Shown: positions 20,538 through 33,889, numbered from the stretch's first letter. The stretch is 64,000 bases of DNA from Talpa occidentalis (GCF_014898055.3 NW_023601322.1:72134740-72198739), one strand, 5' to 3'. The notes: a model not told the origin generated them from the sequence alone. Numbers and translations are program-made.

Positions 20538-23055
20538 ATACAAAATGAAATGTCTTTAAACATAAACAAGGATATGAATTATCAGCTGATGAATAGGCTG
20601 GGACCAGAAGCTCACAGGAGCCAAATGCTGTGTTCTCTCTAGGAGCTGCAGTTCAGTCCTTGCCACCTCAGTAGTTGTGCAATGTGAACAGAAGGGCGCC
20701 GCCGTGAATAACGAGAATGGCCCGGAGTCTCATTCCTACCCAAGGTGGTGTAGGCCAGTCACAGGACACAAGATTAAAGCAGATGGGGCCAAGTACTATT
20801 CAGGGAGGGCTGTTTTTCCAGACCAGTTAGGTACCCAGTACTGACCTCATGGTGACCTGTCTTTGTCCTTAGCGGCAGTGTTGAAAATCGTAATGACGCC
20901 CACTAACAACAATCCAGCTCCCCCCGGGAGCCAGGCACACACTGCAGACTCAGCACTCCTGCCATGAGCCCCGTCTCGCCCTCCCGTGGCCTGGGCAGCT
21001 GCAGGTGTCAAGTGCTGCAGTAACGTGTGCCACGGCAGCGAGCGGGCAGCACACTCACCGCACAGGGCTCCTCAGGGGCAAGGCAGGGCTGCCCGGGAAA
21101 AGCCATTGCCTCAGGACTATGAGGCACCCTCCAGCTCTGGAGTACCCTGGGGAAGATGGGGAAGCAAGGAACTCACCCCTGCCTTGAAACAGTGTCCTGA
21201 GAGGGCAGCCAGCCTGTGCCTACGCTATACCATCCCACAAGGCTGCCCCCACCCAGCCCACCCCCTACAGGATAGTGCTGCCCCCCTGCTGACCACCTGA
21301 GGGGCCATGCCTCTACCCATGTGAGAGCCACCAGGCCGCTTGCCCCCATGCCCCCAGTCTGGCCTGCTAGAGGGTCCCAGATGCAGACTGATAGTCAGAT
21401 GCGGGCCTCAGCACCACCTCAGCCAAGACGGGACAACCCGAGCATGCTGCCTATTGTCACACAGGTCTGTGCTCCTCGACACCCCGTCTTTTCCCCTCTG
21501 TAAAGTAAAATGGGAGTAGCAAGTTTTCTCCTACTTGCAAGTTTTCACATCTACTGTCTCACAACATTCGGAGAAAGTAGTCAGGGACGGCAAAGAGTAC
21601 AAAGACCATGATTGTTACTGCTGCGGATAAAATCAAATAAATAAGTAACATCCGCTGCATACACTAAGGCAGGGCGAGGATTTGAGAAAACCCAAATTCT
21701 CAGAATTTTCCTGCCACTGAGCTCCTTGTGGAAGGAGGCATACAAAGCATTCACTGACCAGCCATGGGTACCAATGAGCTCCGAGATACCGCCCGCCCTA
21801 CACAGAGACAGTGAGAAAGCTCAGAAACAGCCCCAGAGAGGTGAGAAAATGGAGCCGTGGGCCCCTCTCCAGCTGGGCCTGAGACAAGATGTAAATAGGG
21901 CTGAGTTGAGGGGGTGGGGAGCGGCAGGACAGTTCTCCCCTCCTGCTGGGAGTGGGAGCTGTGACCCAGTCCCAACGGCCCCACCTGCCTCTGGCTGGAC
22001 CTGCCGGAAGTGCGCTAACAGCGGGAGCCCAGGTAAGCCACCCCAGGTGCAGAAGTGACCTTGGCTGCAGGAAGTCCTGTCTCCCGCCTGCAGCTAATTG
22101 CAGCCGCAGCAGAGGAGCCGACCTAATTACACAAAAGTATGTGGCTCCCACATTCCTGGGCCACCACACACTCACACCCCTCATGGTAAGAGCAGCCCCT
22201 GACTCCTGCTTGGCCCCAGCCTCCAAAGATGGTCCTCACTCCTGCACCTCTCTGGGCGCACTTTCTGGCTGCCCCAGCAGCAGTTGCCTCCACTCTCCTT
22301 GCCTGTCTCTGAGGCACTTAACCCTCATCTTTGCCTAATGTAAATATTTACTCCTGCACATTTAGGGCTGCCTGTCACCTGCCTCCACCGTTCTCTTCTC
22401 ATCCAAATGGTCTCCTGTCAGACCCGGGGCAAGAGTAGTGCTCTCGGGGGCTCCTCCATCCAGCAGGGCTCCCCACACAGCCTGGCACCCAGCTGGCAAC
22501 CACCGGCTGCAGACTCTTGAGGAGGCACCTGGGCCACCTCACTGTGTGCGCGGGACTTCAGTGTTCTCATCTGGCAAATGGAGCTAACCACGGCTCCTTG
22601 CAGAGGTCTGGAGAAACGAGAAGCTAACTGGTGCCCGGCAGGGCCCGCCATCCATAACATCCACTACATTCAAGTGTAAGCGCGCCCTCTAGCCCTCCCT
22701 ATAGCCCCAGGTCCTCGCAGGCCCTGTGCTGCCAGCCGGCTCCTGCCTCCTCCACGGCACAGGATCGGGAGCCTGGTGGGCAGGGAGGAGGGAAGGACAA
22801 ACCGGAGAAAGGCTGAGCTGGGAGACAGGGCCAATTTATATCATGGAAAGCCAGAATGGGGGGCACACAGGGAGGAAAGGAAAAGGGGGGTATGGTAGCA
22901 GTGGGGCCCAAAGTGCCAAGTGTGCTGCTGGGGTATGGGACAGGGACTCCCCACCCTCAACTGTTCTTCAAAGGCCAATTAAGGGGATGCTTTGCAGTGA
23001 CTCCAGGCGCTATGACTGTGCAGAGACCCGTGTGGGGGCCTGAGCTGGTGAGTGT
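20538..23055. other. GC-rich single-copy non-coding DNA
   Basis: No exon recognised; overlapping short frames on both strands only. A weak MIR-like fragment lies near 22540-22640 ('gttctcatctggcaaatgg'). Confidence 0.45.
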
Positions 23056-23059
23056 CATC

Positions 23060-23230
23060 AGCCCATTATCCCTTTGAATACCCCTATAGGCATGTTTTCA
23101 TAATAGATAAGGAAACTAAGGCTCAGAAAGGTTAAGTAACTTGCCCAACCATTACACAGCAAGAAAGAGTCAGCTCCCAGGCCACCCCCAGACATGCCTT
23201 CCTCTGGGCCTGTGCTCCTAACCACGTCAC
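23060..23230 (-). mobile_element. MIR
   Basis: 'ggaaactaaggctcagaaag' then 'taagtaacttgcccaaccat' and 'acacagcaagaaagagtca' are a clear reverse-complement MIR core and 3' region. Confidence 0.85.
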
Positions 23231-23544
23231 ACCTTGAGGATGCTTCTTAACTATCTCTTTACTCCAAACATGGGGGTAGGACGTACCTACTGAGCAACTT
23301 CTGCCAGTTCTTGAGAAGTGCTGCCCTATGAACCCACCCCCTTGCTTCAGCAAACAGAGCGTGAGGGGGTGGGCACTCTGGGGACACAGTGGGGAGGGAC
23401 AGGCAGGCTGGAGGAGCCCCTTGTCCAGTTGTCCTGCACTGGCAGAACCAGCTCAAACATAAGCAAGACAGTGGGTGGTGACGACCACCAGGACCACGGT
23501 GCCCTGAGTGAGAAGAGTTATGTTCTACCTAAGAGGGCTAGGAA

Positions 23545-23770
23545 ATCTAGGTGGCTTCCTGGAGGAGGTGATCCTGCTCACCTGGAAGGATGAGTAGGAC
23601 TGAAAGAAATCTTGGTAGAGGAAAGAAGACAGGCAAAGGTGTGGACATAGAAGTCCCGGTTTCCAGTGGAGAGAGAGAGAGGCAGCTGGGCCAGCATGCA
23701 CAGGGAGCATACAGGCTGAGAGGCAGGGGTGTAGCTGGCAGCATAAATTCAGGTCAAGGTCAAAGGGCCT
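23545..23770. mobile_element. Ancient mammal-wide repeat, family not resolved
   Basis: 'ggcttcctggaggaggtgat' and 'ggaaggatgagtaggactg' belong to an old repeat seen in most mammals. Related pieces occur at 39.8-40.1, 62.87-63.0 and 63.5-63.96 kb. Confidence 0.45.
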
Positions 23771-24029
23771 GCAGGCCTGGTGACAAATCAGGCTGTCCTT
23801 CCAGAGCAATGGAGAGGGTCACTGGTGCTCCAGCCCACCTAGAGCCCTCTGGGAAGAGAGGTGCAGAGTATGAGCCTCCGAATTCGGAGAAATGTCCTTC
23901 CCATTCTTTTGAGTTTGTTAAACCAGAGTGGATCAAGGTTGCATGTTTCAGAGTAGAGAGAGTGGGCCATGAAGTTCCCTTACACCACCTGGGTGGACAG
24001 GTCCATGACACCCCAATAGCACCACAGAA

Positions 24030-24470
24030 TGGTCAACACCCCTCCCTTCCTCAATGCTGTCTTGCCTGGTTTCCCTAACCAGCCTCCATCCTAGGACCCC
24101 TTCCTGTATATCCTCCAAAGGCCTGGCCCACCCAGAGAAGCCCACCACGACTGCCACAGGTCACCTCCCAGCCTGCCTGTGCACTCAGCCCCAGTGTGCT
24201 TGTGACACCCACCACACCACCCACCTGACACCCTGGCCCCTACACATTCTCTCCCTTCCCTTCCCTGCCTAATCCCTCCATCTCCTGCCGGTCTTAACCT
24301 GGATGTGACTTCTTTCCGGAACCTTCTTGTGCCCCCACAGTCCTGTCCAGTTAACCACCATCCTCAGGAGACTGTACCCAAGGGCAGAGGCTAGGTTAGC
24401 CTCTTCACCCAAGCTATGTCACCAGGCCTGGCCCACAGTCTGAGCTTGATAAACACCAGCTGCGGGAACA
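24030..24470 (+). mobile_element. L2 3' end
   Basis: A pyrimidine-rich body with 'cctccatcctaggacccctt' is followed by 'gggcagaggctaggttagcc' and 'gcttgataaacaccagct', matching the tail of L2, where 'gcacatagtaggtgctcaataaa' normally stands. Diverged. Confidence 0.6.
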
Positions 24471-25264
24471 ATCCCACAGCCTCCACTTCCTCAGACACCA
24501 CTTCCTGCCCTCTGAACCAAGGGCCCCCCTCCATCTCCCAACCAGACCACAGGCCCCGGTCAAAAGGCCCATCATCTCCTGCTTCTCCATGCCTGCCAGG
24601 GTCTTGCACAGAGCTACCCATACAGCTGGGGCTCACTAAAGACTCACATCAGGGTCTCCATACTACACCAGCCACCCACCACTGAATAAAGGTGCCCCTA
24701 TTCCTTCTGACCCCTCTCCCTAGGAGGGTCCTGGCCCTGCTCTGCCCTGACCACACATAGCAAGCCCCAGGCCATGTAATCAACAGACACCCAACTCCTA
24801 TCTCTACCAGAGGCCTCTCCTTTGCCCCCCCAGATCACTGGGGCCAGCCCAGAGGCAGGCAGCTGCCCCCTCACTGCCTGACATGTGTTTGGCTCCCCTG
24901 TGCCAGTTCTCAGGTCCTTCTCAGCTTGGCACACTTGGCCCTTGCCTTCCCAGACCTCAGCACCTTGTCTGCTAAGTGAGTTCTATACACTCACGGACTG
25001 CGCAGGGCCCTGAAGGGCCTTTTGACCCAGAAGAGTGCCTGTTACTCCACCATCATAGGAAACTTCATCTAGAAACTTCTAGGCAGACACAAGGAATATA
25101 TGGGGGAAGGTAAAAGGGAAGGGAAGAACATGCTTTCTTCCTACTTGGTTCAGTCCTACGGGGACCCAGAGAGAGAGACGAGGAGATGCCCCTCCCCATC
25201 TCATCACCACGCCCGCAGAGGCAAGCCCACCTGGAATCAATCTGTGTGTCCTTTATAGTGTGTG

Positions 25265-25455
25265 TCACGCCCAGTCCCTTTAATAGGGGCTGCTCAATCC
25301 TCCCTTCACGTTTCAGCCACACTCTCCTCTCATCTAGAGTGCTCCCCCTACCCCATACGTGATACCTACACCCCTTTCAAGACCCAGTTTCTAGGGCCAC
25401 CGCAGATGCGTGTATGCGCTGTTCTGCTCACACAGCCTTTCCTTCCCCAACGTGT
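25265..25455 (+). mobile_element. Possible L2 fragment
   Basis: 'catctagagtgctcccccta' and 'tttcaagacccagtttctag' resemble the L2 3' UTR upstream of its terminal module. Weak. Confidence 0.35.
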
Positions 25456-25789
25456 AATCAACCCTGGGGACGACTGTCTTCCCCCGCCCGACCAGGGCCA
25501 GGTGTGCTTATCCCAGGAGCTGTGAACTGCTCCACAGAGAGTGGACACAGAGTTAGTTCTCCAGGACTCACCTCCCCAGTTAAGTCTAGGATTTGCAAGC
25601 AGTTCTAACTGACCAGATGAATATATAAACGAATGTATGCACAGGTGTTTGGTCCATACTTAAACATTCAATGGGCATCATTCATGGGCAACAATAAATG
25701 AAATGCACATTACCTTTAATATCGGATGAGCTCCTCATTGACAGGAAAAACACTTAAGGAGAAAGGGACAGTAATTAAATGAAAGTGTA

Positions 25790-26290
25790 TTTAGCCATTC
25801 CGGTGATCAAAAAATGCAAATTAAGATACTCATTTTTTTTTTTTAATCTAATAGAGCAGAGATTTAAACTTTGAACACTTGGGTGACACTGCATTTGGAA
25901 AGAGACAAAGGAAGCAAATAGTCTGAAACACTACTGGTGAAGATAAATCAGTACAAACTTTTTGGAAGACAACTCAGCAAAAGGTATCTGAAGTCAGAAA
26001 AAAACACAAACACCTTGTTTAGACACTCAAGTGCTAAGTGTTCATTTGATAGAAACAGTCTTGAGATTGATGCTCACACAAGGGTGTTTAGCACAGTGTG
26101 CGCTGACATTCAGAAACAACTTTACATTCCAATGTAGAAGTGGCTTTGACCCTGCAGTGCAGTCACATGTGAGGTTGCAGAGTGGAGAAGGCTTCCTCGA
26201 GATACTGAGGAACACACAGCGGCCTATGCCAGGACCTACTGCTAAGTGAGGACAAGTCAAAAGGATCATATTGCTTTGTATGGGGGGAAA
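25790..26290 (+). mobile_element. Old L1 3' end (L1M-like)
   Basis: 'aaaaaatgcaaattaagat', then 'actactggtgaagataaatc' and 'caaactttttggaagacaac', keep the order of the L1 ORF2 tail. The end is near 'ggatcatattgctttgtatg'. No open frame survives. Confidence 0.65.
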
Positions 26291-26292
26291 AT

Positions 26293-26309
26293 ACACACAC
26301 ACACACACA
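26293..26309. repeat. (CA)n microsatellite
   Basis: Short alternating AC tract just after the old L1 3' end. Confidence 0.9.
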
Positions 26310-26347
26310 AAATATGGAAGAAAATAAGACATTAGGAGTCCAAAATG

Positions 26348-26594
26348 GGGCCTCCCTGGTGGCACAAGGGATTAAGCAACGCACTATGAAGCAATACGCA
26401 GCCTCTGCAGCACAAGTTCGATCCCAGGCTGCCAGGGAGCAACCTACATGGCGCAGCAGACCTCTCCTGACTCACCCGCTGCTCCCCTCAGCAGTGTATT
26501 TCAGTCAGTCTGCCTGTTCTGTTCCCTGCTCTGTCTCTGGTGAATCTTCTCCGCCCCCCATCTCTGGCTCTTGTATGCAAAAAAAAAAAAAAAA
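26348..26594 (+). mobile_element. tRNA-derived SINE, copy 3
   Basis: Starts 'gggcctccctggtggcaca' and ends in an A17 tail, with the TAAATAAA part of the usual tail deleted. The perfect target-site duplication agtccaaaatg lies at 26337-26347 and 26595-26605. The B box is degraded (agttcgatccc). Confidence 0.95.
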
Positions 26595-28849
26595 AGTCCA
26601 AAATGGCAAGAGTGGCAACCTCTAGTTGTTCTAGTTGTTCTAAAATGTAACATCTAGTACTTGAGCAGAATCACACTTCTAAATCCACCAGCCTAGGGGC
26701 TTTACAAGAAGTTCCTGACAGCCCCCTGCAAGAACGGATGGCAGAAGACTGCCCTCCAGATGGACAGCAGCCCCTGAGCTGGACTCGCAGGGAGACGTGA
26801 TGAGAAAGACCTGGCGGGAGCAGCCCTGGGCCTGACCCAGCCAGCAGTGCCTCAATCTATTAACCGTAGCACGCATTCTCTCAGGAGCTGACGTCTTCAC
26901 CCATGATGCTGGGACCTCACCAGCACCTCCATAGGCCTTCCTCATTCTGCGTGTGGGTAGAGGGGGTATGGAGCAGGGTTGGCCACCGTTGTTAGCCCAG
27001 CCAGGAAAGTGCCGCAATGCTGACTCCACGTCCAGCCCCGTGGTTGGGACCTCACAGCCTAACAACACTCCCAGCAGTTCAGCAAGGAGGTGTGGGAGCC
27101 CCAATGTCCCCATCTTTAAAGTGGGGCAGTGGAGTAGTCACAGGACCCTCTCCAGGCTGCACAACCAAGAGGCAGCACTGAAGCACTGAGAACTGAAGCC
27201 TGGGCAGCCAGCCTCTTCCGTGACACCACGCCTCCACGACCCCAAGACCCACTCTGTTCCCCAAACACAAGACCCACACCCCTCGAAGCTCAAGGACTCC
27301 AGGGACCTAGAATCACAGCAGAGGAAGCTCCAGAGCCGGGGCTGGCTCTTCTCTCCTCACCCTGCCTGCCGCAGGACACGGAGATACCCGTCTGCAGCCC
27401 TGCACTAAAGGTGGCGCCTTGGGCCACGGAAGAGCAGCTAGGAAGTGCTCACCTGGCCCCGAGGCTGCCGCTGCCTGTTTCCATCCCAGACGCATGGGGC
27501 AGTCTGGGTGCTGCTGTCAGGATTTCGGCCCTGCCATTAGGGTGGGCCTCAGTGGGTGGTGCTGGGGACAGAAAGGAGAGAAAAGGGGGCCCACCGTGCA
27601 AGGCTCCATCACTGAAACCACGAAGCAAAATATTTTCATTCATGAGTTCATCCAGCCTAAACATGCATCTAATCCCTGGGAACTGACAGTTCAAAAAGCC
27701 TCCCAGGAGGGAGAAAGACAGAGCTCAGTTCAAAGGCGGAAGGGGCCAGGCATTACCTCTTATCAGCTAGTGACCAGCAGTTGAGTCCAAGAGCTGCCTC
27801 TGCTCACCATCTCCAGGCCAGCGGGGGGCAGCTTCTTAAAGGGCCCCGGGACCCCACGCCACCCCCGCTGTCAGACTGCCCAGCCTCCTCCTCACCTGGG
27901 CCCCGAGGCAGAAGCAGTGGGGTCATCCTGGTTGCTGGGCACGCTTCCCTCTCAAGAGGGATCCTAACTTGACTCAGCAGCAGCAGTAGACTAGAGGTGG
28001 GGGGAGCCACACAAGGGCCTGGATGTGCCTTCTCTTCGAGCAGACCCTGGTCTCTTCCCAGAAGGACCTTTAGAGGTCCGGTGACCCCAGAGAAGCTGGG
28101 AGGAGGGAGGCAGGTGTTCCACAAAGCGAGCTTGCTATCAAGTGGCCCAGCCATGATCAGCATCCCTACCACTCCCTGCAGGGCTGGCTGTGGGTTTAGG
28201 GGAGCAGGCTTGGATCAGTTTGAGCCTCAGGGATGCTTAGGATTCCCTGCTGGCCAGGTTCTTCATTTCAAAGGCAGGTCGGCTGGAATAACAGCTCCAA
28301 AGATGCTTCTTGGGCAGAGTATTTTCACAATCTGGAATTATACGTAACCTCTTCTGGGAGACTGGGTCGTCTTGGGGACATTAAGTAAATCCCCCCCAAA
28401 AAGGAAGAATTCCCCTTTGGCCACTACTTGACTGATACTTTCTAGAAAATGTATAACAAGCCAGTCCCGTGAGAAACTAATTTCACATAAAGGCAACACA
28501 AGACATACATTCTCCCCATGGGGTCCCTTCCTTTCTGCTCAGCAAGAGCAATCCCTGACTCCTTCGGATTTTCTGCAGCCCTGCCAACCTCTCCCAAACA
28601 CACTTGGCAGTGGCACTGGATTCTGTGGTAAGAAAACAACATCACCGAGACTTGGCATGCAACTGGCACCCAGAAGAGAACCCTGCATCCTGCTTCCTGC
28701 GCTCCAGGCTTGGGACCTCAGGTTACAGTTCCCTTTGCCTCCAGTTTCCCATGGAGAGACAGAGAGGGTAGCAAGGAACGACAGGTGACTTCGTGCAACT
28801 GAACCCCAGTGCTTCCTGTGCCACCAGGTGCTACACATGCCCTGTGCTA

Positions 28850-28985
28850 CTCATCACGCTGCAAGGTAAACCCCCATTTTGCAGACAAGGAAGCTTTAGT
28901 CCAGAGGGGCAAGCATGCCCCAGCTCTCACAGGGAGTAAATGCAATGTCAGGACACAGTCCTGGGCTCCCAAAGCCATGTGAGCT
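28850..28985 (-). mobile_element. MIR
   Basis: 'cccattttgcagacaaggaa' and 'ccccagctctcacagggagt' match reverse-complement MIR. Confidence 0.6.
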
Positions 28986-29409
28986 GTACATACGGGACAG
29001 GCAAACCCAAGATCTGCCTTCTCCGAGGAAGTCCTGCCTGGCAGCCATTTGTGCTCAGGCTTCTGGAAAAACTGAGGGGCCACCAGGAACGAGATCTCTG
29101 GCCTCAGGATGGCAGAATGAGAGGCCAACACAGGCCTGTGTGTACCCCCTTGCCTCCTGCATCCAGCCTCAGTGCTGAATAGCCTATCTCACCTACATAC
29201 TCCCCCTCCCCACCCTGCACCTCACCACCACCCTTTGCCCATTCAGGAGCTCTTCTCTGGAGCCCCACTCACTCAGAGGTTGGCTTACTCAAAAGAAATG
29301 AGGTCCAAAGGGAAGCATTTATGGCACCAAGAGTGATTTCAGCCACCCAACTACAAACCCTGTGAGGTTTTACTTTGTCTTTGTTTGAAGACAGATTTAG
29401 TTGGTAGAA

Positions 29410-29570
29410 GGAACTCTGTTCATCCAGAATGCTGGGCTCCAGTCCCAGCTCTGACTGTGATCTTGGGGAGGTCCTGTATTCCTCTGAAGCTCATTTTGTT
29501 CATTCCTGAAGTGAAGGTGACTACCCTGTTAGCCCTGATGCCCACTAATCTCGGTGAGAACACTGCCTCA
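29410..29570 (+). mobile_element. MIR
   Basis: 'gctccagtcccagctctgac', 'tgatcttggggaggtcctg' and 'ctcattttgttcattcctg' follow MIR order. Confidence 0.65.
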
Positions 29571-29869
29571 AACCGGGACAAGGCTGCAGCGTGATACGGC
29601 TCCAAGAAAGTGGCTGAAATTGGGGCCTGTGCCCTCAGGTCTACTCAGGGCTCATCTCCTCTCCAAAGGGAGCCCCAGGAGAAGTGCAGGTGTGTGACTA
29701 CAAACCAAGGGCATCGTCCCCACAATTCTTGGCTCTTTAGGGTCACTTGCTGACCATGCTCTGGGATACTGAACCCCAACATGGGTACAGGGTCCGAGCT
29801 GGGCACCATAATAGAGCGGCCATAAGGAGCACTTGAGCCCAGGTCTTGGATTCTGGGGTCCCAGCCGCA

Positions 29870-30035
29870 TTCTGGCTTAGCTGTGTGACCCTCAGCAAGT
29901 TATTCACCACTCCGAGATCCAATGTCCTTCTGTTTTAAATGGGAATAATAGTATCTGCCTTATGGGGCTTTTGGAAAGAGTGAAAAACACATGGAGTCTT
30001 AGCACAGAGGGTTCAATAAATAGCAGGCTCACCGC
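29870..30035 (+). mobile_element. MIR
   Basis: 'gctgtgtgaccctcagcaag', 'aaatgggaataatagtatct' and 'ggttcaataaatagcaggct' give a near complete MIR core and 3' end. Confidence 0.85.
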
Positions 30036-30086
30036 CAAACTATTTAATAGCTTTGGGCCTGAACAAGGGTCACTCAAGAACCTAGA

Positions 30087-30650
30087 TCACTGCTGTTCAT
30101 TAGGAAAATAATACAAGTCACAGATACAATTTTTGTCTACAAGTTGCCTTTTAAAAAGTAAAAAAGAAGGGCCTCCCTGGTGGTGCAGTGGTTGAGCACT
30201 GGGTTGCAAAGCTGCCCACACAGCCTCTGAAGCACCGGTTCAATCTCCGGCCGCCGGGTGAGGGTACCACATGGCGCGCAGACCTCTCCTGCCACCCGCT
30301 GCTCCCCTCAGCAGTGTATTTCGTCAGTCTGCCTGTTCTGTTCCCCACTCTGTCTCTGGTGAATCCTCTCACCCTCCCATGCTTCTGACTGTACCCAGTG
30401 TTTGTATAAATAAATAAAAAATAAATCTTAATAAAATTAAAATAAAAAGTAAAAAAGGAATAATTTTAATAATATATTTTCTTTGTTCCCAATATACCCA
30501 AAATATTATCACTTCAATATGCAATGAATATAAAAATTATTAATGGGCAATTTCATATTCATTTTTCCATGCTACATCTGAAACCTGGTGTATGTGTTAC
30601 ACTGACAGTGCGTGTCAACTCAGATGCTACATTCTCCTCAAACACTGGAT
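30087..30650. mobile_element. hAT-like non-autonomous DNA transposon, split by SINE copy 4
   Basis: 'cactgctgttcattagg' at the left, then, right of the SINE, 'ggaataattttaataatata', 'caatatacccaaaatattat' and 'aaaattattaatgggcaatt'. These are familiar from a mammalian MER-type hAT element whose exact name I cannot give. The two parts (30087-30168 and 30444-30650) join across the SINE. Confidence 0.55.
30169..30443 (+). mobile_element. tRNA-derived SINE, copy 4
   Basis: Starts 'gggcctccctggtggtgca' and ends in a complex A/T-rich tail. The target-site duplication is aaaaagtaaaaaagaa (30153-30168) and aaaaagtaaaaaaggaa (30444-30460). The B box is mutated (ggttcaatctc). Confidence 0.92.
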
Positions 30651-33600
30651 CAGTATTTAGATCTCATAAAATTTGCAGTAGCAAAAATAAATTCACATAC
30701 CCACATCAATTCAAACATATTTAAAGTTTTCCAATAACTTTCAGTCCGTGGGTCTGCTTTTTATAGTTCTCTCTCTCTCTCTCTGCACTGCTGGCAGGCT
30801 ATACTAGGTTTTTGGCTTTTTTTTTTATTTAATTTCAAATGTTTAATAAAAAAATACCCTCCTCAGCTCCTCTATTCACATTTTAAGTGTTCAAACAAGA
30901 GCCTCACCGGGGAGCTACTGTCTTGGGCAGTGTAGATTCAGGTGTTCCAGGAAACTGAGCCCCGCAAGGGGATGTGCTCAGGAGCCCACCACAGCAGAAA
31001 CAGATGCCTTCTCTGGGGGCTGGCAACATGGTCCCACCACAGGCAAGAGGTGTCCCTGCGAGCGCCATGCAGACCTGCTAACCCCACTGACCACAGGACC
31101 CCTAACAGCATCTGAGAACATGTCCCCTGAGCCACACTGTGCCCGGAGAGGCCCCACCCCCATCTCTCCACATGGAAGTGCCTCTGTCCACAGTCTAAGA
31201 CTCTATGCACAAATGATTCATGGAATGTCCAGTCAACAATGATGAAGATGCTTATCAACTTACTTTCCTCTCAACACATGAGACTTTCCTCTCAACACAT
31301 GAGCCAATGTCTGATGGTCCGGTACACATGCCAGAAATATCTGGATATAAGGAGGGGAGTGCAGGCAAGAGCCAGCAGGGGCAGCTGCCAGCAGGGAGGA
31401 GAGAGGAAACTCAAGGACTCAGAACCCAAGAATCAAAAAAGTAAAGACCCTGGGGAGCCCCTTCGTGCAGACCAGTAGGTGCCACATCCTCAGAGGCAGC
31501 CCTGGACAACAGCCTGGACCAGACAAGGCCCCTGGAGTTACCAGGAGCCTAGATGACACACCTTGCCTGTGAATCAGGGAGAATGGCACCCAGCAAGACA
31601 GGGAGGAGTTCCACACAGGAAAGGAAGCTTGTGCATTCTCTGGGTAAGTGGAGCTGCCCAGTTGTCAGGAACCCAGACACGACTGTTAGGGGCACACTGA
31701 GCATGAGTCTGCACAAGTATCTCCTTAAACACAAATTAGAAAAATCAAAGCAAACAACAACAACAAAAAGAATGTAGAAATCACTTTAAATTTGATCTCT
31801 GAATATCAGACAAATAAATAAAATCTTTGTCTGATAGTTGACTTGTCAGGCACTTGCTATATCCCCAGGGCCTGATGCTCACACGGGGGTGGGGGAAGGG
31901 GCTGAATGGAGGGCATGTTGAAGAGAAGAGCTGACTTCAAACCATCCTCTAAACTCAACACCCTCTGGTCATTCAAGAAATATTCATTTTCAAATGGGTT
32001 ACCTGCCCCAAGTTTTGCACTGATCACACTTTGACACAGAGAAAGTTCTGAAAATTCAGCTCAAAAATATCTACACATTCATCGCTTACTTGCACAGGTT
32101 CCAAAACAGTGTGAGACCTCTCTGTCCAAGCGAAAGGATGGAGGGGTGAACACAGCAAACACATGGCCACCGTGAGCACAGGTGTGTGGGTGTCGGCAGC
32201 AGGTCCCCTGCCTCCCCCAAACCTGGGCAGTCAGACTCTGGCCTTGGGTGGAGGACAGAAACACAGTCCCGGTTCTCTCCCGGTCACCCCGTCATCACCA
32301 TCCACAAAGACCTTGCAGCCACGTAGCTCCCTCTTAGAAGAGTGGAGTCAGGGCTTGGGGTGGGGCGGGCCACAGAATCACATGTGGCAGGCCCAGAAAA
32401 TGAAGCTGCACGTTCAGTAGCTTTTATTACCTACGTTTCAGTTCTGCTTAATAAGACAAGTAAAATGTTCTACCTGAAGGCCCGCTGACCGCAGGACACA
32501 CATTTCCAGATTAACAGCTCTGATAGAGATGTTTCCAGCAAGCAAATGACCTCTCTGTGATGTCTATAATTGCCTTCACAAAACACATAAATCTCAATAC
32601 ACTTTTAATAAGCAGTAATACTCTGATATAAAATATTTACATCTCAACCAAATTCATTCTACTTGGAGTAGCCCTGGTTTACCGAGTTATTAAATCCGCC
32701 ACCATCAATCAGTCACCCCAGCCAAACAGAGAACTGAGGGGCTAAAGCAAGTTTCCTACCCATTCTGGGCGTGGACTGACGCCTTTCTAGCCTGGAGTTT
32801 AAACATCACCAAAACTTCTATCCATTGGTGCGTGTGACTGGCTGGACCTCCGTCAAGGGGAGGGAGGCAGAACAACCCCTCCTAGCACCCAACATGGGAG
32901 CTGGAGACGGGCCAGGCACCTTGCACCGTCACACCAGCTTTGGCCTGATAAATAGTGAGCCTCTCTGATGGGCCCTAGGCAAGCAGCCAAGAAGGGAAGA
33001 GCCCCAACTGTGGTGCCTGTGAGACTCAAACACAGGCCCCCACCTAGCAGCCAAATGCAGCTTCAGCGTCACCTCTGTGAAGCCATCTTGACTAGCACCC
33101 CACCGCACCTCACGGGGCAGCTGGACCACGGCAGCCAGTTCCCTGGGCTGCCATTCTCTCACCCCGCCCAATCCAGCTGCAATTTCTATTAACCTTTCTT
33201 CAAATTACATCCAGATTTGCCCCTCTTCTCATCACTTCTACTGGCCCTATGCCAGTCTGACACCCACCATCTGCTCTCCCTGCCCAGATCATTGTCCTAG
33301 CTCCCACCCTGACCCCACAAGCCTTGGTGCCACAGAGCTGTGAGGGTCAGGTCCTGTGATGACTCTTCACTCACTCAAAGTTCTCAAGTGGGCTCTGAGA
33401 CGCCACCCCAGAGTCCACCCTGTCTCTGTGCCGCTGGCCTCGACAGGCTGGGGAAGCCAAAGGGCCCGTCGGGAGAAACATTTTGCACGTGTAGAAATTA
33501 CACAGCATGGCAAATGCAGCCAACTGTCCTGGGTTAATTTTTTAGATTCGTGACATGTGACATTTGTGCATGAAAGCATAAGATTTTGCAGCTACTCTAA

Positions 33601-33885
33601 TTTCAAACTAGTGACGAGTACAAATGTTTTGAGATATCTGTAATAGCTTTGTGTTTTAACCTGTAATAGTTTTAACGCGGAATAAAAGCATTTGTAATTT
33701 CCATTGTGAACAAACTCACAGATGGCCCCACAATCCTGTGGGTGATTTGCCTATTTGAAAGGTATGCTAAATTGCAGTTAAAAGTTAATGAAAATGAAGC
33801 TGTCATTTTTTTACCCATCAGAGACCCCATGAACTCTGTCCATGATAAGCAGCCCTCACCCCTACCCCTCATCTTCTCTCCACCC
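30651..33885. other. Non-coding DNA, mostly single-copy
   Basis: Holds a (CT)n tract at 30771-30784, a 21-bp unit (tttcctctcaacacatgagac) doubled at 31264-31303, and a small perfect hairpin at 31804-31836. An AT-rich repeat-free block lies at 32410-32720. No exon recognised. Confidence 0.45.
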
Positions 33886-33889
33886 CGGC

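Larger units (their letters stand above)
26606..30086. other. GC-rich single-copy non-coding DNA with MIR fragments
   Basis: No exon recognised. A weak plus-strand MIR piece lies at about 27095-27190 ('cccatctttaaagtggggc'). Other MIRs are listed separately. Confidence 0.45.

Noticed and set aside
31264..31303. 21-bp tandem doubling (tttcctctcaacacatgagac)
   Set aside because: Two units only and no sign of a minisatellite array; a small local duplication.
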